Source of the DNA: an uncultured Verrucomicrobia subdivision 3 bacterium
GTDB lineage: Bacteria; Verrucomicrobiota; Verrucomicrobiia; Limisphaerales; UBA11358
Assembly: GCA_903889895.1 (NCBI GenBank)
Contig: CAISYZ010000163.1
Span: 1-43,466 of the forward strand
Reading direction: 5' to 3'
Length of the DNA: 43,466 bases
The notes beneath the pieces are model-generated. The model saw only the letters and a list, made by a program, of their open reading frames with translations, had not been told where the DNA came from and made no database searches. Made by a program: the position numbers and the translations under genes. Within the stretch, counting starts at the first letter, position 1, and every line of letters starts with the position of its first letter. Of this stretch, positions 33,215 to 42,757 are shown one piece after another.

Positions 33215-34359
33215 AGCAGCTCCAGCACGCGGTGCAGTTCGGTGTCCGTGTTGTAAAAGTGCGGCGACAGGCGGAGGTAATTTTGTCCTTGGCGATCCAT
33301 GCGCAGCGACGCGGTGATGCCGGCATCGGCCAGCTTCTGATTCACTTCTGCGAGATTTTTACCGGGCGCGAAAAACGAGCTGATGCCGCTGACGTTCTCC
33401 GTCTTTGGCGCGGCGTTCAAAACGGTGTAACCCTTGGCCAGCAACACCGGCACGAGCCATGCGCGTTTGCGCGATAGTTCAGCGGCGATGTTGTCCACGC
33501 CGATTTCCAGGGCGAGCTCCATGCTGGCCAGCAGGCCGACGAGGCCGATGAGATTGTGCGTGCCGGCCTCAAACTTTGCCGCGCCGCTGCGGAACTCGAT
33601 TTTTTCCTGCGCGATGAAATTTGGATTGCGCACGTTATGCCAGCCATAAACCGGCGGATTTAACTTCTCCTGCAAATCTTTTTTGACGTAGAGCAAACCC
33701 GCACCGCACGGGCCGAGCAGCCATTTGTGCGCGTCGGCGGCGAGAAAATCCACGTGCTCCACGTTCGTTGGAAATGCGCCGAGCGTCTGGATGGCGTCGA
33801 GGCAAAACAAAATTCCGCGCTCGCGCAAAAATTTTCCGATGGCGTCGTGTTCCAGCCGGTGACCGCTGATAAAGTGGTTTGACGCGAGCGCGACGAGCCG
33901 GGTGTCTTCGTCCACCTGGCCCATCACGTCCACTTTGCGGATGACGCCGAGGTGGCGGATGTTCATCAGGCGGACTTTGACGCCCTGATCGGCGAGCGCC
34001 ATCCACGGATAGACGTTGGATGGATAATCGTCGTGGTAAATCAGAATGTTGTCGCCCTTGCGGAAATTCAACCCGGCGGCGACGAAACTCAACGCGAGCG
34101 AGGTAGGGCCGACCAGCGAGACTTCATCCGGCGAGCAGTTCAGCAATTTTGCGCCGGCCATGCGTGCTTCCGCAAGCTTGTGCATGACGAAGGCCTCCTG
34201 GTCGCCGAGCGTGCCGCCGGTGGCGCACTCAATCATTGCTTGCGCGACGCGGCGCGGCAAGGCGCATACGCCGGCATGGGCGAGAAAGATTTTATTTTTG
34301 GCAACGGGAAACTCGTGCTGGCGCAGTTCCTCGTTGGCAAGGATTTCGGACAACGTCAT
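33211..34359 (-). CDS. Class V PLP-dependent aminotransferase/cysteine desulfurase-like
   Basis: The 382-residue protein has the class V fold: IFLAHAGVCALPRRVAQAM at the start, VSLVGPTSLALSFVAAGL, LVALASNHFISGHRLE, CLDAIQTLGAFP and the PLP lysine in LAADAHKWLLGPCGAG. The group includes cysteine desulfurases, kynureninase-like and isopenicillin-N-epimerase-like enzymes. No clear desulfurase active-site cysteine loop is seen near the C-terminus, so the reaction is not assigned. Its stop overlaps the opgH stop by four bases (convergent). Confidence 0.85.
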   Translation of the reverse strand: MTLSEILANEELRQHEFPVAKNKIFLAHAGVCALPRRVAQAMIECATGGTLGDQEAFVMHKLAEARMAGAKLLNCSPDEVSLVGPTSLALSFVAAGLNFRKGDNILIYHDDYPSNVYPWMALADQGVKVRLMNIRHLGVIRKVDVMGQVDEDTRLVALASNHFISGHRLEHDAIGKFLRERGILFCLDAIQTLGAFPTNVEHVDFLAADAHKWLLGPCGAGLLYVKKDLQEKLNPPVYGWHNVRNPNFIAQEKIEFRSGAAKFEAGTHNLIGLVGLLASMELALEIGVDNIAAELSRKRAWLVPVLLAKGYTVLNAAPKTENVSGISSFFAPGKNLAEVNQKLADAGITASLRMDRQGQNYLRLSPHFYNTDTELHRVLELL

Positions 34360-34374
34360 GACGTGAAGTTACCG

Positions 34375-34420
34375 CAAAAAGAAAAACGGCAAAGCGGTAA
34401 AATCCACCTTGCCGTTTTGG
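34375..34420 (-). terminator. Intrinsic terminator after trxA
   Basis: On the minus strand AACGGCAAGG pairs through its AACGGCA part with TGCCGTT, followed by TTTCTTTTTG. It lies 10 bases after the thioredoxin stop and before the class V aminotransferase start. Confidence 0.75.
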
Positions 34421-34430
34421 GCTGAAAAAT

Positions 34431-34763
34431 TTACGCGACGGCTTTGTCGAGACTGGCCTTCAAATCGCGCTTGCTCTTGGCACCAACCATCTGCTCGGAC
34501 ACCTGGCCGTTCTTGATGACCAGCAGCGTCGGAATCGCGCGGACGCCAAATTGTGCGGCGAGCCCCTGGTGTTCGTCAATGTTGACCTTGCCGATTTTAA
34601 CTTTACCTTGAAATTCCGTGGCCAGTTCGTCGAGCACGGGCGCAATCATCTTGCACGGGCCGCACCATTCGGCCCAAAAATCCACAAGCACCGGCGTGCT
34701 GGATTTAAGCGCTTCGGTTTCAAAATTATCCTGCGTGAGGGTGACAATCAACGGTGAGGCCAT
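34431..34763 (-). CDS. trxA: Thioredoxin
   Basis: The 110-residue protein is a canonical thioredoxin reducing protein disulfides in the cytoplasm. It has the active site [16 protein letters not shown], the buried Asp in VLVDFW, the cis-proline in [14 protein letters not shown] and no signal peptide. It follows the Pro/Ala-rich membrane protein gene by three bases, so the two are co-transcribed. Confidence 0.96.
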   Translation of the reverse strand: MASPLIVTLTQDNFETEALKSSTPVLVDFWAEWCGPCKMIAPVLDELATEFQGKVKIGKVNIDEHQGLAAQFGVRAIPTLLVIKNGQVSEQMVGAKSKRDLKASLDKAVA

Positions 34764-34766
34764 AAA

Positions 34767-35243
34767 TCAACTTTGGAAATTTTCAACGACATTTTTCAAG
34801 GTGAGAAACACCCAGACCACGCCGCCCACGGCGACGAGGCTGGCAACGGCGGCGGAGAAAATCAAAACTTTGTCTAGCGTCTTGATGGCCGGCACCACTG
34901 GCGCGGCGGCACGCGAAGCAACGGGGCCGGGCTTGGCTGCGGCAGCAGGCGCGACGGGCGCGGCACCGGTCTTGGGCTGGTTGCCGGTGGGCAGGGCGGT
35001 TTTCAACCCCGACGCAGTTGGCGCGGCGGATACGGGCGCGGCAGCGGTCACCGGACTGGGCGCACCGGTCGGGCCACCGGGCGGCAGCGTCGGCAACTTG
35101 ATGGTCGGCGCGGCGGTCGGCTTGGGCGGCAAATTAATGCGGACAGTTTCCTTCTTCGGCTGAACTTTGCCGGTGGATTTCTTCAACGGCTCGGCGCCAG
35201 AAGGCGCGCCGGGCAGCGGATTATTCGGAGGTGTGTCGGCCAT
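34767..35243 (-). CDS. Pro/Ala-rich protein with C-terminal membrane anchor
   Basis: The 158-residue protein has a low-complexity proline, alanine and threonine-rich region (residues 1-120, with charged KSTGKVQPKKETVRINLPPK) and a single C-terminal helix (VLIFSAAVASLVAVGGVVWV). With no signal peptide, the long disordered part should lie in the cytoplasm. No family recognised. It is in an operon with trxA. Confidence 0.75.
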   Translation of the reverse strand: MADTPPNNPLPGAPSGAEPLKKSTGKVQPKKETVRINLPPKPTAAPTIKLPTLPPGGPTGAPSPVTAAAPVSAAPTASGLKTALPTGNQPKTGAAPVAPAAAAKPGPVASRAAAPVVPAIKTLDKVLIFSAAVASLVAVGGVVWVFLTLKNVVENFQS

Positions 35244-35290
35244 AGTCGTTTGAAGATAAGCGGCGCGGCGCGGCTGTCAAATTTAATTCT

Positions 35291-35324
35291 AAAACAAAAA
35301 CCGGACCAGCCTAGGCTGATCCGG
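35291..35324 (-). terminator. Intrinsic terminator after the RRM gene
   Basis: On the minus strand CCGGATCAGCC pairs with GGCTGGTCCGG (one G-T pair), then TTTTTGTTTT. It lies 17 bases after the RRM stop. Confidence 0.88.
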
Positions 35325-35340
35325 TTTTGAAAGAAATGGC

Positions 35341-35679
35341 TCAATAGCGTTCACGCCGTTCGCCGCGGTCAAAACCGCCCCGGCGTTCGCCGCCGAAGCC
35401 GCCCCTATCCTGACGCGGCGGACGTTCTTCGCGTGGACGGGCGACGTTCACGGTGATTTTACGGCCTTGAAATTCCTTGTCGTGGAACTGCTCAATGGCC
35501 TTCTGCGCTTCCTCGGGCGTGGCAAACTCAACGAATGCAAAACCGCGCGAGCGACCGCTCATCTTGTCGATCATCAGGTTGCAGGAGGTGACGGCTCCGG
35601 CCTGCGAGAAGTGATCTTGCAGATCGTTTTCGCCGGTTTGGAAGGACAGGTTGCCAACGAATAGTCTAGCTTGACTCAT
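35341..35679 (-). CDS. RRM-type RNA-binding protein
   Basis: The 112-residue protein has one RNA recognition motif with RNP2 (LFVGNL) and RNP1 (RSRGFAFVEF), followed by an Arg/Gly-rich tail (RGGFGGERRGGFDRGERR). Short glycine-rich RRM proteins of this kind are found in cyanobacteria and several other bacterial phyla and often respond to cold (family knowledge). The 157-base upstream leader contains short hairpins (CGTTC-TTT-GAACG and GCTTTT-CTAGC-AAAAGC), which could be part of post-transcriptional control. It has its own terminator. Confidence 0.92.
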   Translation of the reverse strand: MSQARLFVGNLSFQTGENDLQDHFSQAGAVTSCNLMIDKMSGRSRGFAFVEFATPEEAQKAIEQFHDKEFQGRKITVNVARPREERPPRQDRGGFGGERRGGFDRGERRERY

Positions 35680-35836
35680 AGGTATAAAAGCTCAAAAAAT
35701 CGAGTGGGAAGACTGCATCGGCAGGATCACGAATGTCGTTTCAATTTGGCTGTTCACAGACATTCTGTCGGACTGACACCACGTTCGTTCTTTGAACGAG
35801 ACGCTGCTTTTCTAGCAAAAGCGGACACCAAGTCAA

Positions 35837-37219
35837 TCAGGTTTTTTCCTCGATTAACTCGCGGCGCGCTCCGTTGAGCATTTGCTCGACAAAGTTGGTG
35901 GAATACACACCACGGCGAAAATTGGGATCCTGCATGATGGCCTGCTGAAAAGATATGGTCGTCTTTACGCCGGTAATCATGAACTCGTTCAGTGCCCGGT
36001 TCATGCGGTCAATCGCCTCGCGCCGATCCTTGCCCCGGACAATGAGTTTGCCGATCATCGAATCATACGTCGGCGGTATGGTGTAACCGGCATAAGCGTG
36101 GGTGTCCACGCGCACATCGCGTCCGCCGGGTTGGTAATACATCTCGATGCGGCCTGGACTGGGGCGGAAATCATTAAAGGGGTCTTCCGCATTGATGCGG
36201 CACTCAATGGCGTGGCCTTTGAGTTCGATATCCCCTTGCGAATAACGCAGCGGCTCACCCATTGCGACCTCGATCTGGGCGCGCACCAAGTCAATGCCCG
36301 TGACCTCTTCCGTAACTGGATGTTCGACTTGAATGCGCTTGTTGACTTCAAGGAAATAAAAATTTCCGTGGTCGTCCACAATGAATTCCACCGTGCCAGC
36401 ATTGGTATAACGGGCGGCCTCGGCGATGCGGATGGCTGCCTTGCCAATCTTGTCGCGCAATTTGCGAAATTTATGTTCCAACAACGGCGAGGGTGATTCC
36501 TCAACGAGCTTCTGGTTGCGCCGTTGCACGGAACAGTCGCGTTCACCTAGATGGATGATTTTCCCCTTTGTGTCACCAAGGATTTGAATTTCAATGTGGT
36601 GCGGGTTCTCGATGAACTTCTCAATATAAACACCAGAATTACCAAAACATTTTTCCGCCTCAGAACGTGCGGTGTGGTAGCCCTTGACCAGTGAAATGTC
36701 ATTGTGTGCGATTCGCATCCCGCGCCCGCCACCACCGGCAACGGCCTTGATCATCACCGGATAGCCAATTTTTTTGGCGACCACCAATGCGTCCTTCTCG
36801 TTTTCAACAATGCCTTCGGAACCTGGCGGCGTCTCCACACCAGCCTTTTTAGCGAGTGTGCGGCTGACAGCTTTGTCCTCCAGCGCGCTCATGGCACGCG
36901 GACTCGGCCCGATGAATTTAATGTTACAGCTCTCGCAAACTTCGGCAAAATGCGCGTTTTCTGACAAGAAACCATAGCCTGGATGGATAGCGTCCACATC
37001 GGCGATTTCCGCAGCACTGATGATGCGATCAATTCGCAGGTAACTTTCTGAAGAAGCCGCCTTGCCGATACAAATCGCCTCATCGGCCATCTGCACATGC
37101 ATTGAATTCGCATCGACCTCGGAGTAGACCGCAACGGTCTTAATATTGAGTTCCTTGCAGGCACGTATGATGCGAACTGCAATTTCACCGCGATTTGCGA
37201 CCAATACTTTTTCGAACAT
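35837..37219 (-). CDS. accC: Acetyl-CoA carboxylase, biotin carboxylase subunit
   Basis: AccC carboxylates biotin on AccB using ATP and bicarbonate, the first step of fatty acid synthesis. The 460-residue protein starts [20 protein letters not shown] and includes the ATP-grasp glycine loop [12 protein letters not shown], the [15 protein letters not shown] block, and [17 protein letters not shown], where most homologues have MNTR. It ends with the C-terminal carboxylase domain ([14 protein letters not shown]). It lies 22 bases after accB on the same strand. Confidence 0.96.
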   Translation of the reverse strand: MFEKVLVANRGEIAVRIIRACKELNIKTVAVYSEVDANSMHVQMADEAICIGKAASSESYLRIDRIISAAEIADVDAIHPGYGFLSENAHFAEVCESCNIKFIGPSPRAMSALEDKAVSRTLAKKAGVETPPGSEGIVENEKDALVVAKKIGYPVMIKAVAGGGGRGMRIAHNDISLVKGYHTARSEAEKCFGNSGVYIEKFIENPHHIEIQILGDTKGKIIHLGERDCSVQRRNQKLVEESPSPLLEHKFRKLRDKIGKAAIRIAEAARYTNAGTVEFIVDDHGNFYFLEVNKRIQVEHPVTEEVTGIDLVRAQIEVAMGEPLRYSQGDIELKGHAIECRINAEDPFNDFRPSPGRIEMYYQPGGRDVRVDTHAYAGYTIPPTYDSMIGKLIVRGKDRREAIDRMNRALNEFMITGVKTTISFQQAIMQDPNFRRGVYSTNFVEQMLNGARRELIEEKT

Positions 37220-37241
37220 TTTGGGGAACGGTTAAAACCGT

Positions 37242-37715
37242 TTAAAGTGGACGAACTTTGAATAACGGCTGGCCAAATTCAACCGGCTTGCCGTTTTCAA
37301 CTAATATTTGGGTGATGACGCCCTTTACCTCAGCTTTGATTTCATTCATCACTTTCATGGCTTCAATAATGCATACCACGGTATCAGTGTTTACTTCAGT
37401 TCCAACATCAACATAAGGCCCTGATTCTGGTGATGGTGAACGATAAAGGGTTCCAATCATTGGCGATTTTATTTCAATTTCACCGGAATTTGCTGGTGCC
37501 GATACTTGCGCAATTGGTGTGGTTGCTACCATTGCAGCTAATGGTGCAGGACTGGGAGCAGGAAAAATACTTTCTTCCGGCGGCTGAATTGCCGCCAAGC
37601 TACCGTTCAGTCCACGTTTAAGGCGAAGTTTTGAGTCTTTTTCTTCCAGTTCAAACTCCGTGATGGAGTTTTTCTTCATCAAATCAATGATGGCTTTGAT
37701 GTCTTTTAAATCCAC
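37242..37715 (-). CDS. accB: Acetyl-CoA carboxylase, biotin carboxyl carrier protein
   Basis: The 157-residue carrier has an N-terminal helical part (IKAIIDLMKKNSITEFELEE), an Ala/Pro-rich linker and the biotinyl domain (IKSPMIGTLYRSPSPESGPY, then the biotinylated lysine in EAMKVMNEIKAE). It pairs with accC directly downstream. The gap upstream to aroQ (37716-37898) is AT-rich and probably carries the accBC promoter. Confidence 0.96.
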   Translation of the reverse strand: MDLKDIKAIIDLMKKNSITEFELEEKDSKLRLKRGLNGSLAAIQPPEESIFPAPSPAPLAAMVATTPIAQVSAPANSGEIEIKSPMIGTLYRSPSPESGPYVDVGTEVNTDTVVCIIEAMKVMNEIKAEVKGVITQILVENGKPVEFGQPLFKVRPL

Positions 37716-37898
37716 GGTAGGTTTTCGTTAAAGTTATTGTTTTTTTAATAAACACGCACTTTTATTATAAATGCGGATATGTATGTGTGTGAGAATTTTG
37801 AATAAAGTTCAGATTTGTAATGAATCGTATTTTGTCAGTGTGAAATCGTCAAGCTGCATTTTCAAAAACTTATTTTCCAAATCAAGCTACTGAAATCG

Positions 37899-38339
37899 CT
37901 ATTTATTTGATTCGATAACGTAAATGGCTGATTCCAAGCCAAGAATGTATGACTTTGAGCCGAATCCGCAGATTTGGCCGCGACATACCGACGCAATCAA
38001 TGATTTGTGACGAAATTCTTCACGGGCATGAATATTAGAAAGATGGATTTCTATGGTTGGCAAACCAACCGCTGAAATGGCATCCCGCAGGGCTATGCTC
38101 GTGTGGCTATATGCCGCCGCATTGATTACAATCACTTGAAATTTTCCCTTGGCATCCTGAATCCAGTTAACCAACTCACCCTCTTGGTTGGATTGGCGGA
38201 ACTCAACCTCCACTTGCATTAACTTGGCTTTGCTGCGGACCTCGGCTTCAATGTCCGCCAAAGTGGTTCGGCCATATACTTCAGGCTCGCGCGTTCCTAA
38301 CAAATTAAGATTCGGACCGTTTAGGAAGAGAATCTTCAT
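37899..38339 (-). CDS. aroQ: 3-dehydroquinate dehydratase, type II
   Basis: AroQ dehydrates 3-dehydroquinate to 3-dehydroshikimate in the shikimate pathway. The 146-residue protein has [37 protein letters not shown] (usually NPGAYTHTS) and [16 protein letters not shown]. The N-G/N-A substitution is conservative in position, and the catalytic Tyr, His and Arg appear kept. aroQ beside accB and accC is a common bacterial arrangement. Confidence 0.95.
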   Translation of the reverse strand: MKILFLNGPNLNLLGTREPEVYGRTTLADIEAEVRSKAKLMQVEVEFRQSNQEGELVNWIQDAKGKFQVIVINAAAYSHTSIALRDAISAVGLPTIEIHLSNIHAREEFRHKSLIASVCRGQICGFGSKSYILGLESAIYVIESNK

Positions 38340-38365
38340 GCCGCTAGACTAGCGGATGGTTGATT

Positions 38366-39751
38366 TTATGTCGAACTTAAACCCAGCCTGCTGACCGATC
38401 CGCCCAGCAAAAGAAAAGCCGTCCAAGCAGTCGCCGGGATATACAAACCAAATTCTCCCAGTCCTTGGGTGAACCATCCTAACAATCCCAAGAATAAAGC
38501 CATTGCAAAATCGTCATGCTTGTCCCAAGTCATTTTCCAAATCTTGATGATTGCTAGGATGATCCAAAGCATGTAAGTCAGGCCGCCAACGATACCTGAA
38601 TCCGAAAATTGTTCGAGATAGTCGTTATGGGCCAGCCGAGCCATTTCCGATTCCGGCGACTTGATTTGGGTGTAAGGTCGTTGAAAGGTTCCTGGACCAG
38701 TGCCCAACAGCGGATGTGTTAACGTCGTCCGAACGGCGGCCTGCCAGTAATCAAGACGTGCACTGGCACTATGCGCTCCCGTTGCGAAGTAATGATGAAA
38801 GCGGATGGCAAAAATCCCGAGGCCAAGAATCAGGACTGTCGCTACAGCAGCAAGTTTGAATTGTTGCTGCCATTTAAATCGTAAAAGCCAAATTCCGGCA
38901 AGCGCCACGCAGATGAGCCAGCCGAACTTGGAGCCGCTCCAGAAAAATGCCGCGCCGCCCAGAAATATCACCAGTGCAATTGCCGCCCATCGGATGGTCG
39001 GCTTCAGTTTCTTGGTCGACCCATATACGAGCATCAAGGCCGCCGGCCAGAGTAGTAGGATGATTCCAGCCAGCGCGTTGGGATAGACAAGTGTGCCGGA
39101 GACGCGACCCTTTTGGAATTTGTCCAAAAAGACCGGATTAGCCACGTCCACGCCATTGGTCGAGATGATGATGTTATTCTGTTTCATTTCAGCTATGCTA
39201 TCCGGCGGAAAATTTGTCCAACCAGCGCGCGCGCCTTCGACCAGCATTTGGTGGTTCGCGGGAAATTCAAACAGCCGCTGGTCCACCGCCCGAATCAGGC
39301 AAAATGCGAGTGCTGCCATCAATCCAGCCCACAAATAATTTTGCACCGCCCGTTCGTTGAAGAGCAGCGAGCCCAGAAAATAGCAGGCGACGCAGCCGGA
39401 AAATTGCCAGAGCGTGGTGGTCGTCAAATTTTCATCCACCGTTTGCGTCGCAGAAAAAAACTGCCAGCTCAGCCACGCCAGAGGTAGCAGCCAGAGCCAT
39501 TTCATTTTCGATTTATCGGAATATCCGGGGTCGCGATTTTTGAAGACAAGCAATCCACCAATAATTGCCAGCGGCAGCAAAATCCAGTTGGCCCAATGCG
39601 GTGGCCACGGCCCATTGAGAAATTCCGCCGCAGTGGCCGGCGCGGATATTTTATGGTCAAGGATGACCGGATTGCCGAATTTCCAGATGCAGAGGCCGAG
39701 AAAAAGCCCGAACGCGAGCGCGTAGATTTTCGTCGCGGTGAGGTTTTTCAT
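38366..39751 (-). CDS. O-antigen ligase/polymerase-like membrane protein
   Basis: The 461-residue protein has about eleven transmembrane helices and the Wzy_C/O-antigen ligase signature near residues 330-390: SARLDYWQAAVRTTLTHPLL, GTGPGTF, then AHNDYLEQFSDSGIVGGL. Such proteins transfer or polymerise lipid-linked glycans on the periplasmic side. The substrate is unknown. It starts four bases after the holB stop and is followed closely by aroQ, so it is in an operon of mixed function. Confidence 0.88.
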   Translation of the reverse strand: MKNLTATKIYALAFGLFLGLCIWKFGNPVILDHKISAPATAAEFLNGPWPPHWANWILLPLAIIGGLLVFKNRDPGYSDKSKMKWLWLLPLAWLSWQFFSATQTVDENLTTTTLWQFSGCVACYFLGSLLFNERAVQNYLWAGLMAALAFCLIRAVDQRLFEFPANHQMLVEGARAGWTNFPPDSIAEMKQNNIIISTNGVDVANPVFLDKFQKGRVSGTLVYPNALAGIILLLWPAALMLVYGSTKKLKPTIRWAAIALVIFLGGAAFFWSGSKFGWLICVALAGIWLLRFKWQQQFKLAAVATVLILGLGIFAIRFHHYFATGAHSASARLDYWQAAVRTTLTHPLLGTGPGTFQRPYTQIKSPESEMARLAHNDYLEQFSDSGIVGGLTYMLWIILAIIKIWKMTWDKHDDFAMALFLGLLGWFTQGLGEFGLYIPATAWTAFLLLGGSVSRLGLSST

Positions 39752-39755
39752 CGAG

Positions 39756-40781
39756 TCAAAGCTGTAGTTTTAGCAGGCCAACCTCCAGCGCCAGTGCCTC
39801 CTGGACATTCGTGTAAAGCAACCGCTGGGTTTGCTCGATGATCTGCAGATTTTCTTGCGCCTGCTGCGTGGAAATCCGCTTGGCGACCTCTTCCGCACCC
39901 GCGATTTGTGGGAGGTGCAGCAATTCCTCGCCGGTCGCGAGCGTGTGCAGCCAGACGTCGCGGAACCACCATTGCAGCAACCGTAAAATCTCGCCGCGCT
40001 GCCGTCGATATTCCGCTTCGATGGCGGCGTTCAATTCGTCCTCCCACTTTTCGCGCAAATCTTTTTCCACGTCCGCATATTTTTCCAGCGGCGAGCGGGC
40101 GGACAGCGTCTCTTCCACTTTTTCGCGGATGCCGCCCAGTTTTTGCAGCAGCGAATCGAGCAGCCGGTAGCGGCCGAATAAACTTTTTTGTCCTGCTGCC
40201 GCGGCGGAACTGAACTGTTGCAGCCAGTATGCTTGTTCCGCGGAAAGCGCCCGCCCGGTGCCTGTGGCAAAATTCAGCCGCAGGCAGCGCGATAAAATGG
40301 TTTCCAAAATCCGCGCCGGTTCGGTGGACAGTAAAATGATGACGGATTTTTGCGGCGGTTCCTCCAGCGTTTTCAAAAACGCGTTTGCAGCCTGCACATT
40401 CAGCCGGTCGGCCCCGGCGATGACGGCGACTTTGAAGCCGGCCTCGGTGGGCTTGAGTTGGATTTGCTGCATCACGTCACGCATCTGGTCAATCGTGATG
40501 ACACGCGACTTGGATTCGGGCCGCGCCCAATGGACATCGGCGTGGTTGCCATCAATAATTTTCCGGCAGTTCAAACACGCATCACAGCAGTCGGTGGCGA
40601 TGCTGGCAGTTTTCACCGGCTGAAGGCAGTTCAGAGTTTTTGCGAGATTGCTGGCGAGCAGTTCCAGTTCTTCCAGCGTGTCACCGGTGAAAAGATAGGC
40701 GTGACCCAGCCGGCCGCGCGCCAGGGAGCGTTGCAAAAGCTGCACGCCTTGGGAATGTTCGGAAAATTCTTTGAAAGCCAT
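39756..40781 (-). CDS. holB: DNA polymerase III, delta' subunit
   Basis: Delta' is part of the clamp loader. The 341-residue protein has the AAA+ layout with a degenerate nucleotide site (YLFTGDTLEELELLA in place of a Walker A), a four-cysteine zinc module (CCDACLNC with an upstream Cys), the sensor strand VAVIAGADRLNVQAANAFLK, TLEEPP and the LSRCLRLNF motif. A lost Walker A is normal for many delta' subunits. The C-terminal collar region is helical. Confidence 0.9.
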   Translation of the reverse strand: MAFKEFSEHSQGVQLLQRSLARGRLGHAYLFTGDTLEELELLASNLAKTLNCLQPVKTASIATDCCDACLNCRKIIDGNHADVHWARPESKSRVITIDQMRDVMQQIQLKPTEAGFKVAVIAGADRLNVQAANAFLKTLEEPPQKSVIILLSTEPARILETILSRCLRLNFATGTGRALSAEQAYWLQQFSSAAAAGQKSLFGRYRLLDSLLQKLGGIREKVEETLSARSPLEKYADVEKDLREKWEDELNAAIEAEYRRQRGEILRLLQWWFRDVWLHTLATGEELLHLPQIAGAEEVAKRISTQQAQENLQIIEQTQRLLYTNVQEALALEVGLLKLQL

Positions 40782-40811
40782 GCGTAAAAAATTATTTCGC
40801 CGGCGGCTGTT

Positions 40812-42032
40812 TCAGCCGCGCCGGATTTCCGAGCCTTGGAACCGGATTTCGATGCGATACACCTTCTTCACGCGACTGGTCACCTTGCCGGTTGCGAGAT
40901 CAATGTGGTCCGGAATCTCGATGCGGTGGATATCTACGCTGGCGTGGTAGCCGCGTTCGGAAAATACGTCAATCAGCATCGCCAGTGCTTGCGGGTCATC
41001 CAGCAACTTGTCTTCCGTGTTGATGTGGGCCGCCCCGGAAATGGCATGGCGCAACACGATGGGCAGGATTTTTTCCTCGATGAATGCCACGACGCTGGCG
41101 AACTGGGCGCTGTGTTCCAGTTCATAACTGTCGAGGCGTTTCACGAGTTCCTGCCGGGCGTGGATGATGATTTGGCTGGCCACGGGCACGCCCCGGAGCC
41201 GGTCCACCGTGCGCGAATCCAGTTCCAGCGTGCTCTGATATTCCAGCTCGTGCAGGATGTTTTGTTCCACTTCCGCGACTGGGCCTTGGGCGTTAATGAA
41301 GTGGTAGTGGTAAATTTCCTTCAGCGATTGCAGCGCCTCCCACGTCTGTTCCTTGAACACACGATAGCGGCGACGGGCCAGGGACTCATCGTGGTCCGTC
41401 GGCCTGTCTTCCGGCAGCGGCGTGCCGACCGTGCGCGACGCCATTTCCATGATTGCCTTGGTCTCCCGGCCGCGCTTGAGCTGGCGCGCCACGGATTCCT
41501 TCTCATCCACAAACAGCACCATGATGTGAATGGTCGGCTGGCGGAAATGAATGCTCAACGGTGTGTTGTAAAATTCCCGCCGCAGGGCGTGCATCTTGTC
41601 CACCAGCAATTTCAAGCACTCCACCTGCACGTTGGTGCGCGGAAAACCGTCGAGGATGGCACCGTCCTGATATTCCGGCCGCAGCAATTCCCGCAGCACC
41701 AGCCCGATTACGTCGCGGTCGCCGACCATGCTGCCGGCATCCTTCAACTTTTGCGCTTCAGGCGACTTGAGCAGCGAGCTGATGACCACCGGCTGGCAGG
41801 TCAGGCCCCGCACCTTGGAGATGAAAGCGGTGTTGGTGCCCTTGCCTGCGCCCGGCGCGCCGCCCAGCAGGATGAGTTCCTTGGGAAAGCGCAGATTTTC
41901 AGCGCCGAATTCCGCCTCCAGCTCCCGCCAGATGGAGCTAAAAATAATCTGTGCATCCTTGATTTCAAGGTCGCTGCGCTTGGGCGCGGCCGGAGCGTTT
42001 GCCAACTGGGCTTGGTCATTGAGTGCGGTCAT
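40812..42032 (-). CDS. Adenylate-kinase-like protein with long C-terminal extension
   Basis: The 406-residue protein has an adenylate/nucleoside-monophosphate kinase core: Walker A LLGGAPGAGKGT near residue 55, DGFPRTNVQ near 125 and a lid-like region with basic residues (ARQLKRGRETKA). Ordinary adenylate kinases are about 190-220 residues. Here a further block of about 150 residues (HARQELVKRLDSYELEHSAQ, AHINTEDKLLDDPQALAML) follows and I do not recognise it. The C-terminal block could be a regulatory or polymer-binding domain. The ATG at 42032 was chosen because residues upstream have no homology. It heads the holB-ligase-aroQ run of genes. Confidence 0.82.
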   Translation of the reverse strand: MTALNDQAQLANAPAAPKRSDLEIKDAQIIFSSIWRELEAEFGAENLRFPKELILLGGAPGAGKGTNTAFISKVRGLTCQPVVISSLLKSPEAQKLKDAGSMVGDRDVIGLVLRELLRPEYQDGAILDGFPRTNVQVECLKLLVDKMHALRREFYNTPLSIHFRQPTIHIMVLFVDEKESVARQLKRGRETKAIMEMASRTVGTPLPEDRPTDHDESLARRRYRVFKEQTWEALQSLKEIYHYHFINAQGPVAEVEQNILHELEYQSTLELDSRTVDRLRGVPVASQIIIHARQELVKRLDSYELEHSAQFASVVAFIEEKILPIVLRHAISGAAHINTEDKLLDDPQALAMLIDVFSERGYHASVDIHRIEIPDHIDLATGKVTSRVKKVYRIEIRFQGSEIRRG

Positions 42033-42186
42033 AACAAGGCAACCATGGTAACGCCTCGCCGGAAAATTGCCAAAATAAACGGAACCCACGCGCCTACCAA
42101 ACCCCGGGCATTAGGCTGTGGTTGTTCAGAATTGAATTGAGTCTGGCCATGTGGAGAAATAATCAATGTGCGCCGGCTCTTGCCGC

Positions 42187-42504
42187 TCACACTGACAAGC
42201 CATACGACGCTTCCTTCACGTCCGAGATTAATACTTTGCCATCACCCGTTGCGCCGGTTCTGGCAGATCGTATGAGGACTTTTACCGCCGCGTCCGCATT
42301 TTGATCCGCCACGACCAGATCGATTTTGGCCATCGGCAGGAAATTAATGGTGTGTTCCTGACCGCGGTAGATTTCCCGATGCCGGTTCTGCCGGCTAAAT
42401 CCTTTCACCTCGCAGACGGTCATCTCATCAATGCCAATTATTTCCAAGGCGTCTTGCACCTCGTTCAATTTGGAAAGTGGAATTGTGGCTTCTATCTTTT
42501 TCAT
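42187..42504 (-). CDS. PII-family signal protein lacking Tyr51
   Basis: PII proteins sense 2-oxoglutarate and ATP/ADP and bind partner proteins through the T-loop. The 105-residue protein aligns with GlnB: MKKIEATIPLSKLNEVQDAL, MTVCEVKGFSRQNRH, EIYRGQEHTINFLPMAKIDL and TGATGDGKVLISDV. Tyr46 of the T-loop is kept but position 51, the uridylylation tyrosine of GlnB, is His. The usual amtB or glnA neighbours are absent. The ATG at 42504 gives the canonical MKK start. Confidence 0.88.
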   Translation of the reverse strand: MKKIEATIPLSKLNEVQDALEIIGIDEMTVCEVKGFSRQNRHREIYRGQEHTINFLPMAKIDLVVADQNADAAVKVLIRSARTGATGDGKVLISDVKEASYGLSV

Positions 42505-42757
42505 GACCAACCTTTAGCAGTGGCGATGCCATGCGGGAACCGGTCCGGTCCAATAACCCTCTATCGCCTGATTCATCAAGGTTTTCTGGCGATTATGCCA
42601 AATTGGGGTGGGCAGATGTTTCCGTCATCGCTGTTGATAATTACCCAGCCAAAAAAGTTTTCGCCAGCGCAGGAGGTGGGCGATGTGACCATACGCCGGC
42701 TCTGCCACTAAATTGTCACTTTGATAAATTTCCAAGAGGGACTATCTTTGCGCGTAA

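Noticed and set aside
40836..42140. A 434-codon plus-strand frame opposite the adenylate-kinase-like gene
   Set aside because: Antisense shadow; the minus strand has Walker A and DGFPRT motifs.
42505..42757. Possible small gene in the gap between the PII gene and the secreted protein gene
   Set aside because: The open frames here are short, have no recognisable start context or motif, and nothing else was seen.
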